From the NCBI GenBank assembly GCA_902543185.1, contig CACBXB010000008.1:40257-104256 (forward strand): a stretch of 64,000 nt of DNA, given 5' to 3'. Below the pieces are notes generated by a model. That model did not search any database. It had not been told where the DNA came from and saw nothing but the letters and a program-made list of their open reading frames with translations. This document shows, one piece after another, positions 1 through 8,942 of the stretch. Source of the stretch: Paracoccaceae bacterium (GTDB taxonomy: Bacteria > Pseudomonadota > Alphaproteobacteria > Rhodobacterales > Rhodobacteraceae). The position numbers were made by a program, and so were the translations under genes. Every line of letters starts with the position of its first letter. The stretch's first letter is position 1.

Positions 1-1
1 A

Positions 2-979
2 GAGAGTAAGGCGAAGGGCAGGTTGAGGGGTTTAGGACTATGTTATTACATTGAGAGTATTTTGGGAGATCCCAGCGAGGAAGCAAAAGTAGTTTTTGAT
101 GAAGATGGTGGCGTTAGGATTTTCGTTGGAACACAATCGAATGGTCAGGGGCATGAGACTGTTTATGCTCAATTCCTATCTGATCAGATTGGAATACCTT
201 CTGAAAAAATAACGGTCGTACAGGGAGATAGTGATCTGATATCCAATGGTGGAGGAACAGGGGGATCCAGATCCGTGACCGTTCAAAACAACGCCACGCT
301 GGCAACAGTCGAAAAGATTATCAAATCATTTTCGAAATATCTTTCGGAAAAGCTGAAGGTAGACGCAAATGATATTGAATTTGACGATATTTCTTTTCGA
401 ATAAGGGACTCTAACTTCAGCCCGAATATGCTTGAGGTAGCTAAAATGGCGCGTGATGATCAAAGGTTCGACCTTCTGCATCATTCAGCAAAAACTACCT
501 TAGACGCTAGATCATTTCCCAATGGAGCGCATTTTGCCGAGCTCGAGATTGATCCCGAAACTGGTTTTGTTCAAATTGTAAGGTATTCCATAGTTGATGA
601 TTTTGGGAATCTAATCAATCCGATGCTCGCAGAAGGTCAAGTACACGGAGGAGTTGCACAAGGCATAGGACAGGCCTTATATGAGCATGTTGTTTATGAT
701 CAAGAGGGCCAATTACTTACCGCTACCTTTATGGATTACGGGATGCCTCGTGCCGAAGATCTTCCATTTTACAAATTTGACACAGAGTGCGTTCCTTCAA
801 CGGCAAATATTATGGGCATGAAGGGGTGTGGTGAGGCTGGTACTGTTGGAGCGCTAGCGGCAGTTGCCAATGCTGCTCAAGACGCGTTGTGGGATATTGG
901 TGTTCAGCAGGTTGATATGCCTTTAACAAGTCAAAAAATTTGGTCTATGATTAACTCGGGTAAAATAACAGCAGGATAA
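2..979 (+). CDS. Molybdenum hydroxylase large subunit (CoxL/xanthine dehydrogenase family), 5' end missing
   Basis: The reading frame is open from the left edge (it reads in as ESKAKGRLRGLGL), so only the C-terminal ~325 residues are present; the TTG at 23 is an internal codon. The family binds a molybdopterin cofactor and hydroxylates aldehydes, purines or oxidises CO. Visible signatures are TQSNGQGHETVYAQ, GGGTGGSRS and near the end GMKGCGEAGTVGA, whose Glu matches the catalytic glutamate of this family. The loop that distinguishes true CO dehydrogenase would lie off the edge, so substrate cannot be assigned. Medium and small subunits are not in the window; they may lie upstream. Confidence 0.85.
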   Translation, partial: ESKAKGRLRGLGLCYYIESILGDPSEEAKVVFDEDGGVRIFVGTQSNGQGHETVYAQFLSDQIGIPSEKITVVQGDSDLISNGGGTGGSRSVTVQNNATLATVEKIIKSFSKYLSEKLKVDANDIEFDDISFRIRDSNFSPNMLEVAKMARDDQRFDLLHHSAKTTLDARSFPNGAHFAELEIDPETGFVQIVRYSIVDDFGNLINPMLAEGQVHGGVAQGIGQALYEHVVYDQEGQLLTATFMDYGMPRAEDLPFYKFDTECVPSTANIMGMKGCGEAGTVGALAAVANAAQDALWDIGVQQVDMPLTSQKIWSMINSGKITAG

Positions 980-1006
980 ATAGTAACTTTATAAGGTTAG
1001 ATTGTA

Positions 1007-1474
1007 ATGAGTGTTTCAGACGATTTTTTAAGGGATATTCTAAAAAAAACTAAAACTATTGCTATGGTTGGCCTAAGTATGAATGAAACCAGACCAAGTT
1101 ATTTTGTTGGAAGATATCTTCATAAACGCGGTTATAAAATTATTCCAATCAATGCTGGACATGGAGGAAAGTATTTTTTCGGTCAGGTGGTCATGTCGAG
1201 TATTGATGAAATTAGAGAGCCCGTGGATATGGTGGATATTTTTAGAAAACCAGAGGCAGTCCCACAAATTGTCGAAGATAGCTTAGAAAAATTGAAAGGT
1301 TTAAAAACCATTTGGATGCAAATTGGAATAAAACATCAAAATGCTGCACAAAAGGCAAGGGACTTTGGACTAAAAGTAGTCGAGGATAGATGCCCAAAAA
1401 TAGAACATCAAAGGTTGTTTGGTGACCTTAGAAAGGCGGGTTTTGCAACTAACATAATTTCGTCGCGTTTATGA
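1007..1474 (+). CDS. CoA-binding domain protein (YccU-like)
   Basis: A 155-residue single-domain protein. The N-terminal part shows a Rossmann-type nucleotide-binding start (TIAMVGLSMNETRPSYFVGR) followed by the motif GYKIIPINAGHGG and the later EDRCPKIEHQRL, matching the CoA_binding_2 family related to succinyl-CoA synthetase alpha subunits. Members are soluble, cytosolic and of undefined physiological role. It follows the molybdenum hydroxylase by 27 bases and may be co-transcribed with it. The last six bases overlap the end of convergent hisE. Confidence 0.82.
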   Translation: MSVSDDFLRDILKKTKTIAMVGLSMNETRPSYFVGRYLHKRGYKIIPINAGHGGKYFFGQVVMSSIDEIREPVDMVDIFRKPEAVPQIVEDSLEKLKGLKTIWMQIGIKHQNAAQKARDFGLKVVEDRCPKIEHQRLFGDLRKAGFATNIISSRL

Positions 1475-1777
1475 TCTATCCTCTTTTTCCCTAAGCCCAG
1501 ATTTGTTTGTTCTATTCTTTAATTCTTCCATTACATCTTCAAAATTAATATTTCTGGATTTAAGCATTACCAAGTAATGAAAAATAACATCAGCCGCTTC
1601 AGAGATAAGAGCCTTATTATCTCCTTTGACAGCCTCTATAATTGCTTCTACGGCTTCTTCTCCAAACTTTTCAGCACATTTTTCGGGCCCTTGAGACAGA
1701 AGCTTGGCTGTCCAACTTTCTGATGGATCAGCTTCAGCGCGGGCATTAATAGCTTTAACTAAATCTTCTAATTTCAT
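1469..1777 (-). CDS. hisE: Phosphoribosyl-ATP pyrophosphohydrolase
   Basis: A 102-residue protein of the all-alpha MazG-like fold that hydrolyses phosphoribosyl-ATP to phosphoribosyl-AMP, the second step of histidine synthesis. The signature [14 protein letters not shown] followed by [13 protein letters not shown] contains the metal-binding acidic residues of the family. Length is typical for a stand-alone HisE (not fused to HisI). The start overlaps the stop of hisF by four bases (ATGA), so the two genes are translationally coupled and form the promoter-distal end of the minus-strand his cluster. Confidence 0.95.
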   Translation of the reverse strand: MKLEDLVKAINARAEADPSESWTAKLLSQGPEKCAEKFGEEAVEAIIEAVKGDNKALISEAADVIFHYLVMLKSRNINFEDVMEELKNRTNKSGLREKEDRS

Positions 1778-2538
1778 CGCTTTAATCTGACTGGTATGCC
1801 AGCTTTGTCCATATGTTTTTTCGCTTGGTCTATTGTATATTCACCAAAATGAAATATCGAAGCTGCTAGAACGGCAGACGCGCCGCCTCTCACTACCCCA
1901 TCAACTAAGTGGTCTAAATTACCGACACCACCAGAAGCGATAACTGGGATGGTAACATTATCGGAAATGGTCCGAGTCATATCCAGATTGAATCCTGATT
2001 TTGTCCCGTCTTTGTCCATTGAAGTAAGCAATATTTCGCCAGCCCCTTTTTTTTCAATTAACCGGGCAAATTCAACTGCATTAATACCCGTTGGTTTTCT
2101 ACCTCCGTGAGTGAAAAGCTCCCAATTTCCAGATGGAGCAGCTTTTGCGTCAATCGCGCAAACTATGCACTGAGAGCCAAACCTATTAGCAGCTTCCGAA
2201 ATAACATCTGGATTTTCAACGGCAGCAGAATTAAAGCTTACTTTATCTGCTCCAGCTAATAAAAGGTTTCTCACGTCGTCTGAAGATCTAACTCCTCCAC
2301 CTACTGTCAGCGGAATAAAACATTTTTCAGCTGATTTTTGGACCATAGAGTAAGTCGTTGCCCGGTTTTGAAAAGTGGCATTAATGTCTAAAAAACAAAG
2401 TTCATCTGCACCTTCTTTGTCATACCGTTCGGCTGCTTCCACCGGGTCTCCAGCGTCTCTAAGTCCAACAAAATTAATACCTTTAACAACCCGACCATCG
2501 GCGACGTCTAAGCACGGAATTATTCGGCATTTAAGCAT
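1774..2538 (-). CDS. hisF: Imidazole glycerol phosphate synthase cyclase subunit
   Basis: A 254-residue (beta/alpha)8 barrel that, with glutaminase HisH, converts PRFAR and ammonia into imidazole glycerol phosphate and AICAR. The N-terminus [19 protein letters not shown] carries the first catalytic Asp. The second, in [11 protein letters not shown], and the phosphate-binding PVIASGGVG are present. Length is normal. The start overlaps the end of hisA by eight bases and the stop overlaps hisE by four, so hisA-hisF-hisE form a tight operon. Its partner hisH lies 1.3 kb upstream beyond an inverted DUF2147 gene. Confidence 0.97.
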   Translation of the reverse strand: MLKCRIIPCLDVADGRVVKGINFVGLRDAGDPVEAAERYDKEGADELCFLDINATFQNRATTYSMVQKSAEKCFIPLTVGGGVRSSDDVRNLLLAGADKVSFNSAAVENPDVISEAANRFGSQCIVCAIDAKAAPSGNWELFTHGGRKPTGINAVEFARLIEKKGAGEILLTSMDKDGTKSGFNLDMTRTISDNVTIPVIASGGVGNLDHLVDGVVRGGASAVLAASIFHFGEYTIDQAKKHMDKAGIPVRLKR

Positions 2539-3253
2539 CGAGAGCCTCTAATGCCTGCTGAATGGTAAATTTCTGGTCATAAAGCGCTCTTCCTGAAATC
2601 GCACCATTAAGTTGTGCTCCGCATTCTTTAAGTGCTTTTAGATCGTTTAGAGAGCTAACCCCGCCTGATGCTATTATAGGAATAGAAACAGCATTGGCCA
2701 TTTCAGCGGTAGCACTCAAATTTGGCCCCGTCATTGCTCCATCCCTATTGATATCGGTATAAATAATGGCCGAAACCCCATCATTTTCAAATTTTTTGGC
2801 AAGTTCTGTTGCCCAAATATCTGTATCTTTGGCCCAGCCATCTGTTGCTACGCGTCCCTCTCTGGCATCTATGCCAACTGCTATTTTGTCTGGATATTTG
2901 CTTGCTGCGAGTTTAACTAAAGAGGGGTTTTCTACTGCCACTGTTCCTAAAATAACGCGCTCAAGTCCTTTTGAGAGCCACATTTCAATTGTCTCAATAT
3001 TTCTTATGCCTCCACCTAACTGAATGGGAATATTGCACCTTTTTATAATTTCTTCTACCGCTTCCTCGTTAACTGGTTTACCTGAGAAAGCTCCATTTAG
3101 ATCCACCAAGTGCAACCATTGACAGCGTTGACTAACAAAGCTCATGGCTTGCTCGACGGGGCTATCATTAAATACAGTCGAGTTATTCATATCCCCACGG
3201 AGTAGTCGCACCGCCTTTCCATCTTTTAGGTCAATTGCTGGGTATAAAATCAT
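2531..3253 (-). CDS. hisA: ProFAR isomerase (HisA)
   Basis: 240 residues from the chosen ATG at 3253, which is preceded by GAGGAA four bases upstream and begins with the canonical [18 protein letters not shown] longer frame to 3307 exists but adds a tail unknown in the family. HisA catalyses the Amadori rearrangement of ProFAR to PRFAR and is a (beta/alpha)8 barrel homologous to HisF. The catalytic Asp in PAIDL and the TDINRDG and PIIASGGV motifs are visible. It is the first gene of the hisA-hisF-hisE block, since DUF2147 upstream is on the other strand. Confidence 0.96.
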   Translation of the reverse strand: MILYPAIDLKDGKAVRLLRGDMNNSTVFNDSPVEQAMSFVSQRCQWLHLVDLNGAFSGKPVNEEAVEEIIKRCNIPIQLGGGIRNIETIEMWLSKGLERVILGTVAVENPSLVKLAASKYPDKIAVGIDAREGRVATDGWAKDTDIWATELAKKFENDGVSAIIYTDINRDGAMTGPNLSATAEMANAVSIPIIASGGVSSLNDLKALKECGAQLNGAISGRALYDQKFTIQQALEALDA

Positions 3254-3378
3254 AAAATTCCTCAATTTATCAAGGTGATATTTCGCACCTTTATATCTAA
3301 TTTGCAACGCGAGACAACAAAAGGCTTGAAACTAGGCGCGAAGATGGTCAACATCTGTGGTGTTAGGGAGGAAATTTA

Positions 3379-3771
3379 ATGAAAACATTTTTATCGGCTA
3401 CTTTCGCTGGATTATTTTTTGCTTTCGCAGCATCTGCAGACCCTGTATTTGGTGTTTGGAAAACTCAGCCAGGAAACGAAGGAAATTATGCTCATGTAGA
3501 AATTAAAGAGTGTGATGGAAAGATTTGTGGAGAAATGATCAAAGCTTTTGACTCTTCTAATAAAGAAATTGAATCCAAAAACATTGGTCGGAATATTATA
3601 ATTGGGATGTCACCTAAAAAAGGCAGTAAATACGGTGGAGGTAAGATCTGGGCCCCCGATGAGGATAAAACTTATAGATCAAAGATGAACCTCGTTAGTG
3701 ACAATGATCTGAAAGTTTCTGGCTGCATAGCGATAATATGTCGTAAGCAAGATTGGACCCGGGTGAAATAA
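3379..3771 (+). CDS. Secreted DUF2147 family protein
   Basis: A 130-residue protein with a clear Sec signal peptide (positive MK start, hydrophobic core LSATFAGLFFAFAA, cleavage after ASA near residue 20). The mature part starts with DPVFGVWKTQ and ends with a WTRVK strand, the pattern of DUF2147, a lipocalin-like beta domain of the periplasm with unknown function. Cysteines are present in ECDGKICGE and SGCIAIICRK, which could form disulfides. The gene has its own AGGAGG-type ribosome site and sits on the plus strand between hisA and hisH, splitting the histidine cluster. Confidence 0.8.
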   Translation: MKTFLSATFAGLFFAFAASADPVFGVWKTQPGNEGNYAHVEIKECDGKICGEMIKAFDSSNKEIESKNIGRNIIIGMSPKKGSKYGGGKIWAPDEDKTYRSKMNLVSDNDLKVSGCIAIICRKQDWTRVK

Positions 3772-3801
3772 TCATAAATCAGCAATTAAAGTAGGATATT
3801 G

Positions 3802-4437
3802 TCACGGGCTCCATGAAAGAAAGTTTTCTATAATTTTTAGCCCTATCTGACCGCTTTTTTCTGGGTGAAACTGAAGTCCTACCATATTTTCTTTGCCGAC
3901 AATTGCGGTAATGTCTGTTCCGTAATCCGTGTAGGCTAAGCGTTGATCCTGATTTTTAACCATCATCTGAAAAGAGTGAACAAAATATACGTGATCACCA
4001 TTTTGAATACTGTCGAGTATTGGGTGGTTACATTCTATATTTAGAGTATTCCAGCCCATATGAGGGATTTTTAAAGATTTGTCTTTAGGTTTTATTTTAC
4101 GTACTTCACCGTCAATCCACCCAAGCCCGTCAGTTTCTTGGTACTCATAACTTTTTATTGCCATTAATTGCATGCCCACACAGATACCTAAAAAAGGCCT
4201 GGATTTCTCAACCACACTGTAAACTAGGGCTTCATATGCATCCGACGCCATTAGTTCTGATTTACAAGAAGGAAATGCACCATCTCCAGGAAGTACTAAT
4301 CGGTCAGCAGAAGAAATAATCTTTGGGTCACTTGTTACAACAACGGAGCCTAAATTATGTAAAGCCATAATTTTCTCAAATGCTTTCTGTGCGGAATGGA
4401 GGTTTCCACTACTATAATCGACTATGGCGGTAAGCAT
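3802..4437 (-). CDS. hisH: Imidazole glycerol phosphate synthase glutaminase subunit
   Basis: A 211-residue class I glutamine amidotransferase that supplies ammonia to HisF. The catalytic triad is complete: Cys86 in FLGICVGMQL, and His191 and Glu193 in LQFHPEKSG. The N-terminus AIVDYSSGNLHSAQKAFE is diagnostic. It lies three bases downstream of hisB on the same strand and is presumably co-transcribed with it. Transcription from hisB-hisH toward hisA would have to read through the oppositely oriented DUF2147 gene. Confidence 0.96.
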   Translation of the reverse strand: MLTAIVDYSSGNLHSAQKAFEKIMALHNLGSVVVTSDPKIISSADRLVLPGDGAFPSCKSELMASDAYEALVYSVVEKSRPFLGICVGMQLMAIKSYEYQETDGLGWIDGEVRKIKPKDKSLKIPHMGWNTLNIECNHPILDSIQNGDHVYFVHSFQMMVKNQDQRLAYTDYGTDITAIVGKENMVGLQFHPEKSGQIGLKIIENFLSWSP

Positions 4438-4440
4438 TTA

Positions 4441-5028
4441 TTAAAGTTTACCCTTTGTGGTCGGCACGGACTTTAGATTTCGAGGATCTTTCTCAATGGC
4501 AACTCTGAGAGACTTTGCAAAAGATTTAAAAGACGCTTCTACAATGTGATGGCTGTTGTATCCATGTAATGCTTCAATATGAAGCGTGATACCGCCGTGA
4601 GTAGAAACAGCTTGGAAAAATTCGCGTACAAGTTCTGTATCGAAGGCGCCTATTTTGTCAGTTGGCATATTAATATCAAAATATAAAAATGGTCGACTAG
4701 ATAAATCTAATGCCGTTCGGATCAAAGTATCATCCATTGGTAATAAGCACCAGCCATACCTATTAATACCTATTTTATCGCCAATGGCTTGAGCCAATGC
4801 CTGTCCAAAAGCTATACCAGTATCTTCAACGGTATGATGGTCGTCAATATGATTATCACCATTGGCTTCGATTTCTAAATCTATCAATGAATGGCGTGCC
4901 AGTTGTTCCAGCATATGATCAAAAAAGCCGACACCGGTATTTATTTTGTATTTCCCCGAACCGTCTAATTTTAAGAATACTGAGATTTCAGTTTCAGCCG
5001 TTTTTCTTTTAGTTTTTCCACTACGCAT
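4441..5028 (-). CDS. hisB: Imidazoleglycerol-phosphate dehydratase
   Basis: 195 residues from ATG 5028, the standard length of a monofunctional enzyme. An in-frame TTG at 5100 would add 24 residues with no family support. HisB removes water from imidazole glycerol phosphate using a di-manganese site. The metal-binding histidine motifs GFFDHMLEQLARHS, DDHHTVEDTGI, STHGGITLHIE and GYNSHHIVEASFK are all present. The gene heads the minus-strand hisB-hisH pair and is divergent from kpsF, with about 260 bases between the two starts. Confidence 0.95.
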   Translation of the reverse strand: MRSGKTKRKTAETEISVFLKLDGSGKYKINTGVGFFDHMLEQLARHSLIDLEIEANGDNHIDDHHTVEDTGIAFGQALAQAIGDKIGINRYGWCLLPMDDTLIRTALDLSSRPFLYFDINMPTDKIGAFDTELVREFFQAVSTHGGITLHIEALHGYNSHHIVEASFKSFAKSLRVAIEKDPRNLKSVPTTKGKL

Positions 5029-5291
5029 GCTTGGCTCGTTCTTTCTAAAGCATTCAGTTTGTTTTGATGCGGCTATAACGGACAGTTTGTTAAAGGCCAA
5101 GTCAAATTAAATTTTTATAAAAATATGTTGTTAAATTGTTACTTTTGTAGGCTTAAAACTAATCGAGTGATACAGTCTCCAGATCCAAGTTACATTTATG
5201 ACTTAATATGTTTGAAAAATTTGAGCCTTTGAAATTAATTCGTTTAATTCTATAAGCTTTCGCGAGGTCTCTATTAATTGGACAATCGATC

Positions 5292-6248
5292 ATGGCAAAT
5301 TCTTTTGTAACAGATGCAAAAAAAGTTTTGAAAACAGAGGCTGATGCTCTTGGAAAACTGAAAGATGATTTGCCGATCGATTTTAGTGACCTGGTGAAAA
5401 GCATACTAAATTTAACTGGTCGAGTAATTGTATCTGGAGTGGGTAAATCTGGTCATATTGGGAATAAAATTGCTGCAACATTAGCCAGTACGGGTACTCC
5501 GGCTTATTTTGTACATGCTACTGAGGCCAGCCATGGTGACTTGGGTATGATCACTGAGGAAGATCTATGTCTACTTATTTCCAATTCTGGCGAAACCATT
5601 GAAATGTTCGATATATTAGCTCATGCGCGTCGCTTTAGTATTCCGGTCGCCACTATGTCATCAAACTGTGAAAGTACCTTAGTCAAAGCGGCAGACTTTA
5701 AATTATGTTTGCCGATTGCGGATGAGGCTTGTCCGATAGGTATGGCTCCGACAACTTCAACAACCATGATGCTTGCTCTCGGTGATGCCTTGGCGGTTGT
5801 TCTAATGGAGGCAAAAAGTTTTAACGCTGAAAATTTCAAGGTTTTCCATCCGGGAGGCAAACTCGGAGCTAAATTGATGACAGTAGGCCAATTAATGCAT
5901 AAAAATGATAAAATTCCTTTGGTAACTACTACAACTTCAATGAAAGAAACTTTAATAACTATGTCATCGAAAGGCTTTGGAATATCGGCTATAGTTGACG
6001 ATATTGGTTGTTTGGTTGGTGTAATAACTGATGGTGATCTTCGTCGGCATATAGATGATCTTATGGAGAGAAATGCGGGAGATATTGCTAATTTATCGCC
6101 GATTACGGTAGTTGAAAAAACTTTTGCTTTTGACGCTTTAAACTTAATGCAGGACCGGAAAATAAGCGTGCTGATTGTAACTTCTGCCGATAATAAACCT
6201 GTTGGGATAATTCATATGCAGGATTTGTTGAGGGTTGGAGTTGCATGA
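5292..6248 (+). CDS. kdsD: Arabinose-5-phosphate isomerase (KpsF/KdsD)
   Basis: A 318-residue enzyme interconverting ribulose 5-phosphate and arabinose 5-phosphate, the entry step to KDO for lipopolysaccharide. It has an N-terminal SIS sugar-isomerase domain (GVGKSGHIGNKIAATLASTG, then the LLISNSGETIE phosphate loop and MAPTTSTTM) and two C-terminal CBS domains starting near residue 205 (MHKNDKIPLV and GVITDGDLRRH). Its last four bases overlap the kdsB start (ATGA), and kdsA follows directly. The three consecutive KDO genes form a coherent operon. Confidence 0.93.
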   Translation: MANSFVTDAKKVLKTEADALGKLKDDLPIDFSDLVKSILNLTGRVIVSGVGKSGHIGNKIAATLASTGTPAYFVHATEASHGDLGMITEEDLCLLISNSGETIEMFDILAHARRFSIPVATMSSNCESTLVKAADFKLCLPIADEACPIGMAPTTSTTMMLALGDALAVVLMEAKSFNAENFKVFHPGGKLGAKLMTVGQLMHKNDKIPLVTTTTSMKETLITMSSKGFGISAIVDDIGCLVGVITDGDLRRHIDDLMERNAGDIANLSPITVVEKTFAFDALNLMQDRKISVLIVTSADNKPVGIIHMQDLLRVGVA

Positions 6249-7030
6249 AAACTGTCATAATAATTCCTGCTCGATATGGCTCAACGCGCTACCCAGGAAA
6301 ACCGCTGGTAAAACTTAGAACGCGAGAGGGCAAAAAATCTCTTATTCAGCTAAGTTGGGAAGCCGCCAATAAAGTTTCCGGGGTGTCAGAAATTTACGTT
6401 GCGACAGACGATAAAAGAATTGAAAAGCACGCAGTGAGCTTTGGTGCAAAGGTTATTCGAACATCGTCAAAATGTAAAAACGGTACGGAAAGATGCGCAG
6501 AAGCGTTAAATAATGCTCAATTGGATGCTGAAATTATTGTGAACTTTCAGGGAGATGCGCCCTTGACTCCAAGCTGGTTCGTTGAGGAAATAATTGCTGG
6601 TTTGAAGGCAGATAAATGCACTGACGTGGCCACACCAGTTCTGAGATTAGATAAAAAAAGTTACAATCTTTTATCTGAAGATAGAAAATCTGATAGGATA
6701 GGTGGAACCACTGTAGTTTTTGATAAAGACATGCATGCTCTTTATTTCTCGAAAGAGTTAATACCTTTTTTTGAAATATCCAATATTGGATCAGATGACC
6801 AAATACCATGTTACCACCATGTGGGTGTATATGCTTACAAAGAAAATATCTTAAGAGATTATTTGAACTGGCCTGAAAGTGAATTAGAAAAGTTGGAGGG
6901 TTTGGAGCAATTAAGGTTTTTATTCGAGAATAAACGAGTAAAGTGTGTCGAGGTAAACAGTAAAGGGCGTATTTTTTGGGAATTAAATAATCCGCAAGAT
7001 GTCGAGCTAATAGAGAAAGTTTTGTCCTAA
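6245..7030 (+). CDS. kdsB: CMP-KDO synthetase (3-deoxy-manno-octulosonate cytidylyltransferase)
   Basis: A 261-residue nucleotidyltransferase that activates KDO with CTP for transfer to lipid A. The N-terminal IIPARYGSTRYPGKPL is the CTP-binding signature. VATDDKRI and VNFQGDAPL (Asp of the metal site) follow, and the C-terminal region matches the dimerisation part of the family. It is translationally coupled to kdsD upstream by a four-base overlap and its stop abuts the GTG start of kdsA. The QGDAPL variant in place of the common QGDEP(L/F) is a small oddity. Confidence 0.92.
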   Translation: MKTVIIIPARYGSTRYPGKPLVKLRTREGKKSLIQLSWEAANKVSGVSEIYVATDDKRIEKHAVSFGAKVIRTSSKCKNGTERCAEALNNAQLDAEIIVNFQGDAPLTPSWFVEEIIAGLKADKCTDVATPVLRLDKKSYNLLSEDRKSDRIGGTTVVFDKDMHALYFSKELIPFFEISNIGSDDQIPCYHHVGVYAYKENILRDYLNWPESELEKLEGLEQLRFLFENKRVKCVEVNSKGRIFWELNNPQDVELIEKVLS

Positions 7031-7861
7031 GTGTCTGATAGTAGTGTCATAAACATTGGTAATATTCCGGTTGGAGGAAATAATCCGCTAACCTTTATTT
7101 TGGGTCCATGCCAGTTAGAAAATCGCGATCATGCCATGTTTATGGCAGAGAAAATAACTAAGGTCTGTGCGCCATCGTCATCAAATTTTATTTTTAAATC
7201 TAGTTTTGACAAAGCAAATAGATCTTCGATTGCATCGGCTAGGGGTGTTGGAATTGAAGAAGGTTTAAAAATTCTAGAGGAAGTGAAGTTAACTTACAGT
7301 TGCCCCGTGATTACCGATATTCATACAGTTTCTCAATGTGCTGAAGCCTCCGAAGTGGTGGATGTTTTGCAAATCCCGGCATTTTTATCTCGGCAAACTG
7401 ATCTATTGATTGCAGCTGGAAAAACTGAAAAACCAATAAATGTAAAAAAAGGACAGTTTCTAGCGCCTTGGGAAATGATGAATGTTGCTGAGAAAATAGC
7501 TAGCACTGGTAATGAAAAAATATTGCTTTGTGAGCGCGGGACAAGTTTTGGATATAACACATTAGTTAATGATTTTCGTGGATTGGAAATAATGGCTGAG
7601 ACTGGATATCCAGTTGTTTTTGATGCCACTCATTCTGTTCAACAACCAGGTGGCAGAGGAAATACTTCAGGTGGAGAACGAAAATTTGTGGCTGCGCTGG
7701 CTCGCGCAGCTTGTGCAGTTGGTGTTGATGCGGTTTTTATTGAGACTCATCAAGAACCAGATAATGCACCTTGCGATGGTCCAAATATGATTGATGTGGC
7801 TGATTTGCAAAAACTGATTGAAAAGCTTCGTGTAATAGATGAATTAAGTAAGGCTATTTGA
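7031..7861 (+). CDS. kdsA: KDO-8-phosphate synthase
   Basis: A 276-residue aldolase condensing phosphoenolpyruvate with arabinose 5-phosphate. The chosen start is GTG, immediately after the kdsB stop; no better ATG exists before the conserved FILGPCQLENRDHAM. Other family motifs are KSSFDKANRSS, TDIHTVSQC, NVKKGQFLAPWEM and DATHSVQQPGG. Family knowledge says both metal-dependent and metal-independent KdsA exist; the PCQLEN segment has a Cys at the position used by metal-dependent enzymes (inference). It completes the kdsD-kdsB-kdsA operon. Confidence 0.93.
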   Translation: MSDSSVINIGNIPVGGNNPLTFILGPCQLENRDHAMFMAEKITKVCAPSSSNFIFKSSFDKANRSSIASARGVGIEEGLKILEEVKLTYSCPVITDIHTVSQCAEASEVVDVLQIPAFLSRQTDLLIAAGKTEKPINVKKGQFLAPWEMMNVAEKIASTGNEKILLCERGTSFGYNTLVNDFRGLEIMAETGYPVVFDATHSVQQPGGRGNTSGGERKFVAALARAACAVGVDAVFIETHQEPDNAPCDGPNMIDVADLQKLIEKLRVIDELSKAI

Positions 7862-7895
7862 GTCAATCAGAAAAACCCAAGGGGTGTTTACTGAC

Positions 7896-8681
7896 ATGAA
7901 AGAGCTTGATGAATTTGAACATAAAGGCTGGATCAAATTTGAGTTTGATCAGAGAGTAGCTCGTTGGGCTAATGCTGCTAATTCAAAGATTATTTCCACG
8001 TTAAAAAATAAAGAAATTTTGAAAAATAATTTAACCTGTCAGGGTACTTGGTTTGTTGGTGTGGATGCATTAGATAATAAGCCGGACGGAGCCATAGGTG
8101 AAATATCACTCACTGGACCATTCGAAAGCTTAATGAAAAGTTATGAAACCTGTGGCCTTCATTTGGCTCAAGTTTCGATAATTTTTGAAGGCTATCCGAA
8201 ACCTAGAGATCAAGAGAGTGAAACTTCTTTTAACTTTCGATTAAAAAGAGATGCTGCTCATGTTGACGGTTTGATAGCTGATTTTCCTGGAGGACCAAGA
8301 AAGCTAAAAGAACCACATGCCTATGTGCTTGGAATTCCCTTAAATCAAGCTCCGAAAGGTGCAAGTCCTATTGTGGTCTGGGAGGGGTCTCACCATTTAA
8401 TTTCGAAGGCTTTCCAAAGGTTATTTTTGCATCACGACCCTGAAGAATGGAAAGATTTAGATGTTCTTGAGGTTTATTTGGAAACAAGAAAATGTATATT
8501 TGAACAATGTGAAAGACGCGTGCTGCATGCAAATCTAGGTGAAAGTTATATAATTCACCGACTTTGCCTTCATGGAATCAGCCCTTGGGATTTTGAAATC
8601 AAAAACTTTAATGAGGGCCGAAAAATAGCTTATTTTAGGCCAGAACTTCAACGTTTGGCTGATTGGCCGAAATTATCATAA
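7896..8681 (+). CDS. Putative Fe(II)/2-oxoglutarate dioxygenase-like protein
   Basis: A ~261-residue protein of unproven function. The start chosen is ATG 7896, about nine bases after a GGGGTG run; a GTG at 7884 would add four residues. The segment DAAHVDG (His-x-Asp), the later WEGSHHL, and a distal CLHGISPW followed by GRKIAYFRPE resemble the HxD...H iron triad and the 2-oxoglutarate-anchoring Arg of phytanoyl-CoA dioxygenase-type enzymes. That assignment is motif-based. The gene follows kdsA by 34 bases on the same strand and ends overlapping convergent DUF1289 by six bases, so it could belong to the KDO transcript. Confidence 0.6.
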   Translation: MKELDEFEHKGWIKFEFDQRVARWANAANSKIISTLKNKEILKNNLTCQGTWFVGVDALDNKPDGAIGEISLTGPFESLMKSYETCGLHLAQVSIIFEGYPKPRDQESETSFNFRLKRDAAHVDGLIADFPGGPRKLKEPHAYVLGIPLNQAPKGASPIVVWEGSHHLISKAFQRLFLHHDPEEWKDLDVLEVYLETRKCIFEQCERRVLHANLGESYIIHRLCLHGISPWDFEIKNFNEGRKIAYFRPELQRLADWPKLS

Positions 8682-8909
8682 ATTTGCAATGCGGGCTGCT
8701 CTGCCACCGCGACGTTTTTTAAGTCTAAATGCACGCTTTGGCAGTTCTTTAATGATTTGATTTCTTTGTTTCGAGGGCAGACGCGACCAAGAGGAAATTT
8801 CTTCTATTGTTCTATGGCATCCAGTGCATAGTCTTTCACTAGGGTGAATTACACATATTTTGATGCAAGGACTTTGGATTTCATCTCTTGTCCAGAATTC
8901 ATTAGCCAA
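8676..8909 (-). CDS. DUF1289 small cysteine-rich protein
   Basis: A 77-residue basic protein with SPCIKICVIHPSERLCTGC, the CxxxC...CxGC pattern of the DUF1289 family found next to many proteobacterial genes, followed by the conserved RTIEEISSW segment. Its role is unknown; the cysteines suggest a metal or iron-sulfur site. The C-terminus is strongly basic (FRLKKRRGGRAARIANL). It is downstream of ruvX on the same strand with a 33-base gap. Confidence 0.8.
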   Translation of the reverse strand: MANEFWTRDEIQSPCIKICVIHPSERLCTGCHRTIEEISSWSRLPSKQRNQIIKELPKRAFRLKKRRGGRAARIANL

Positions 8910-8942
8910 ATTATTTTCCTCCTGAAATACACTAAAAATTCA

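Noticed and set aside
23..979. TTG at 23 as a real start of the first gene
   Set aside because: The frame is open to the left edge with conserved sequence (SKAKGRLRG), so the gene is simply cut by the window.
5028..5100. Longer HisB starting at TTG 5100
   Set aside because: Adds 24 residues absent from the family; ATG 5028 gives the standard 195-residue enzyme.
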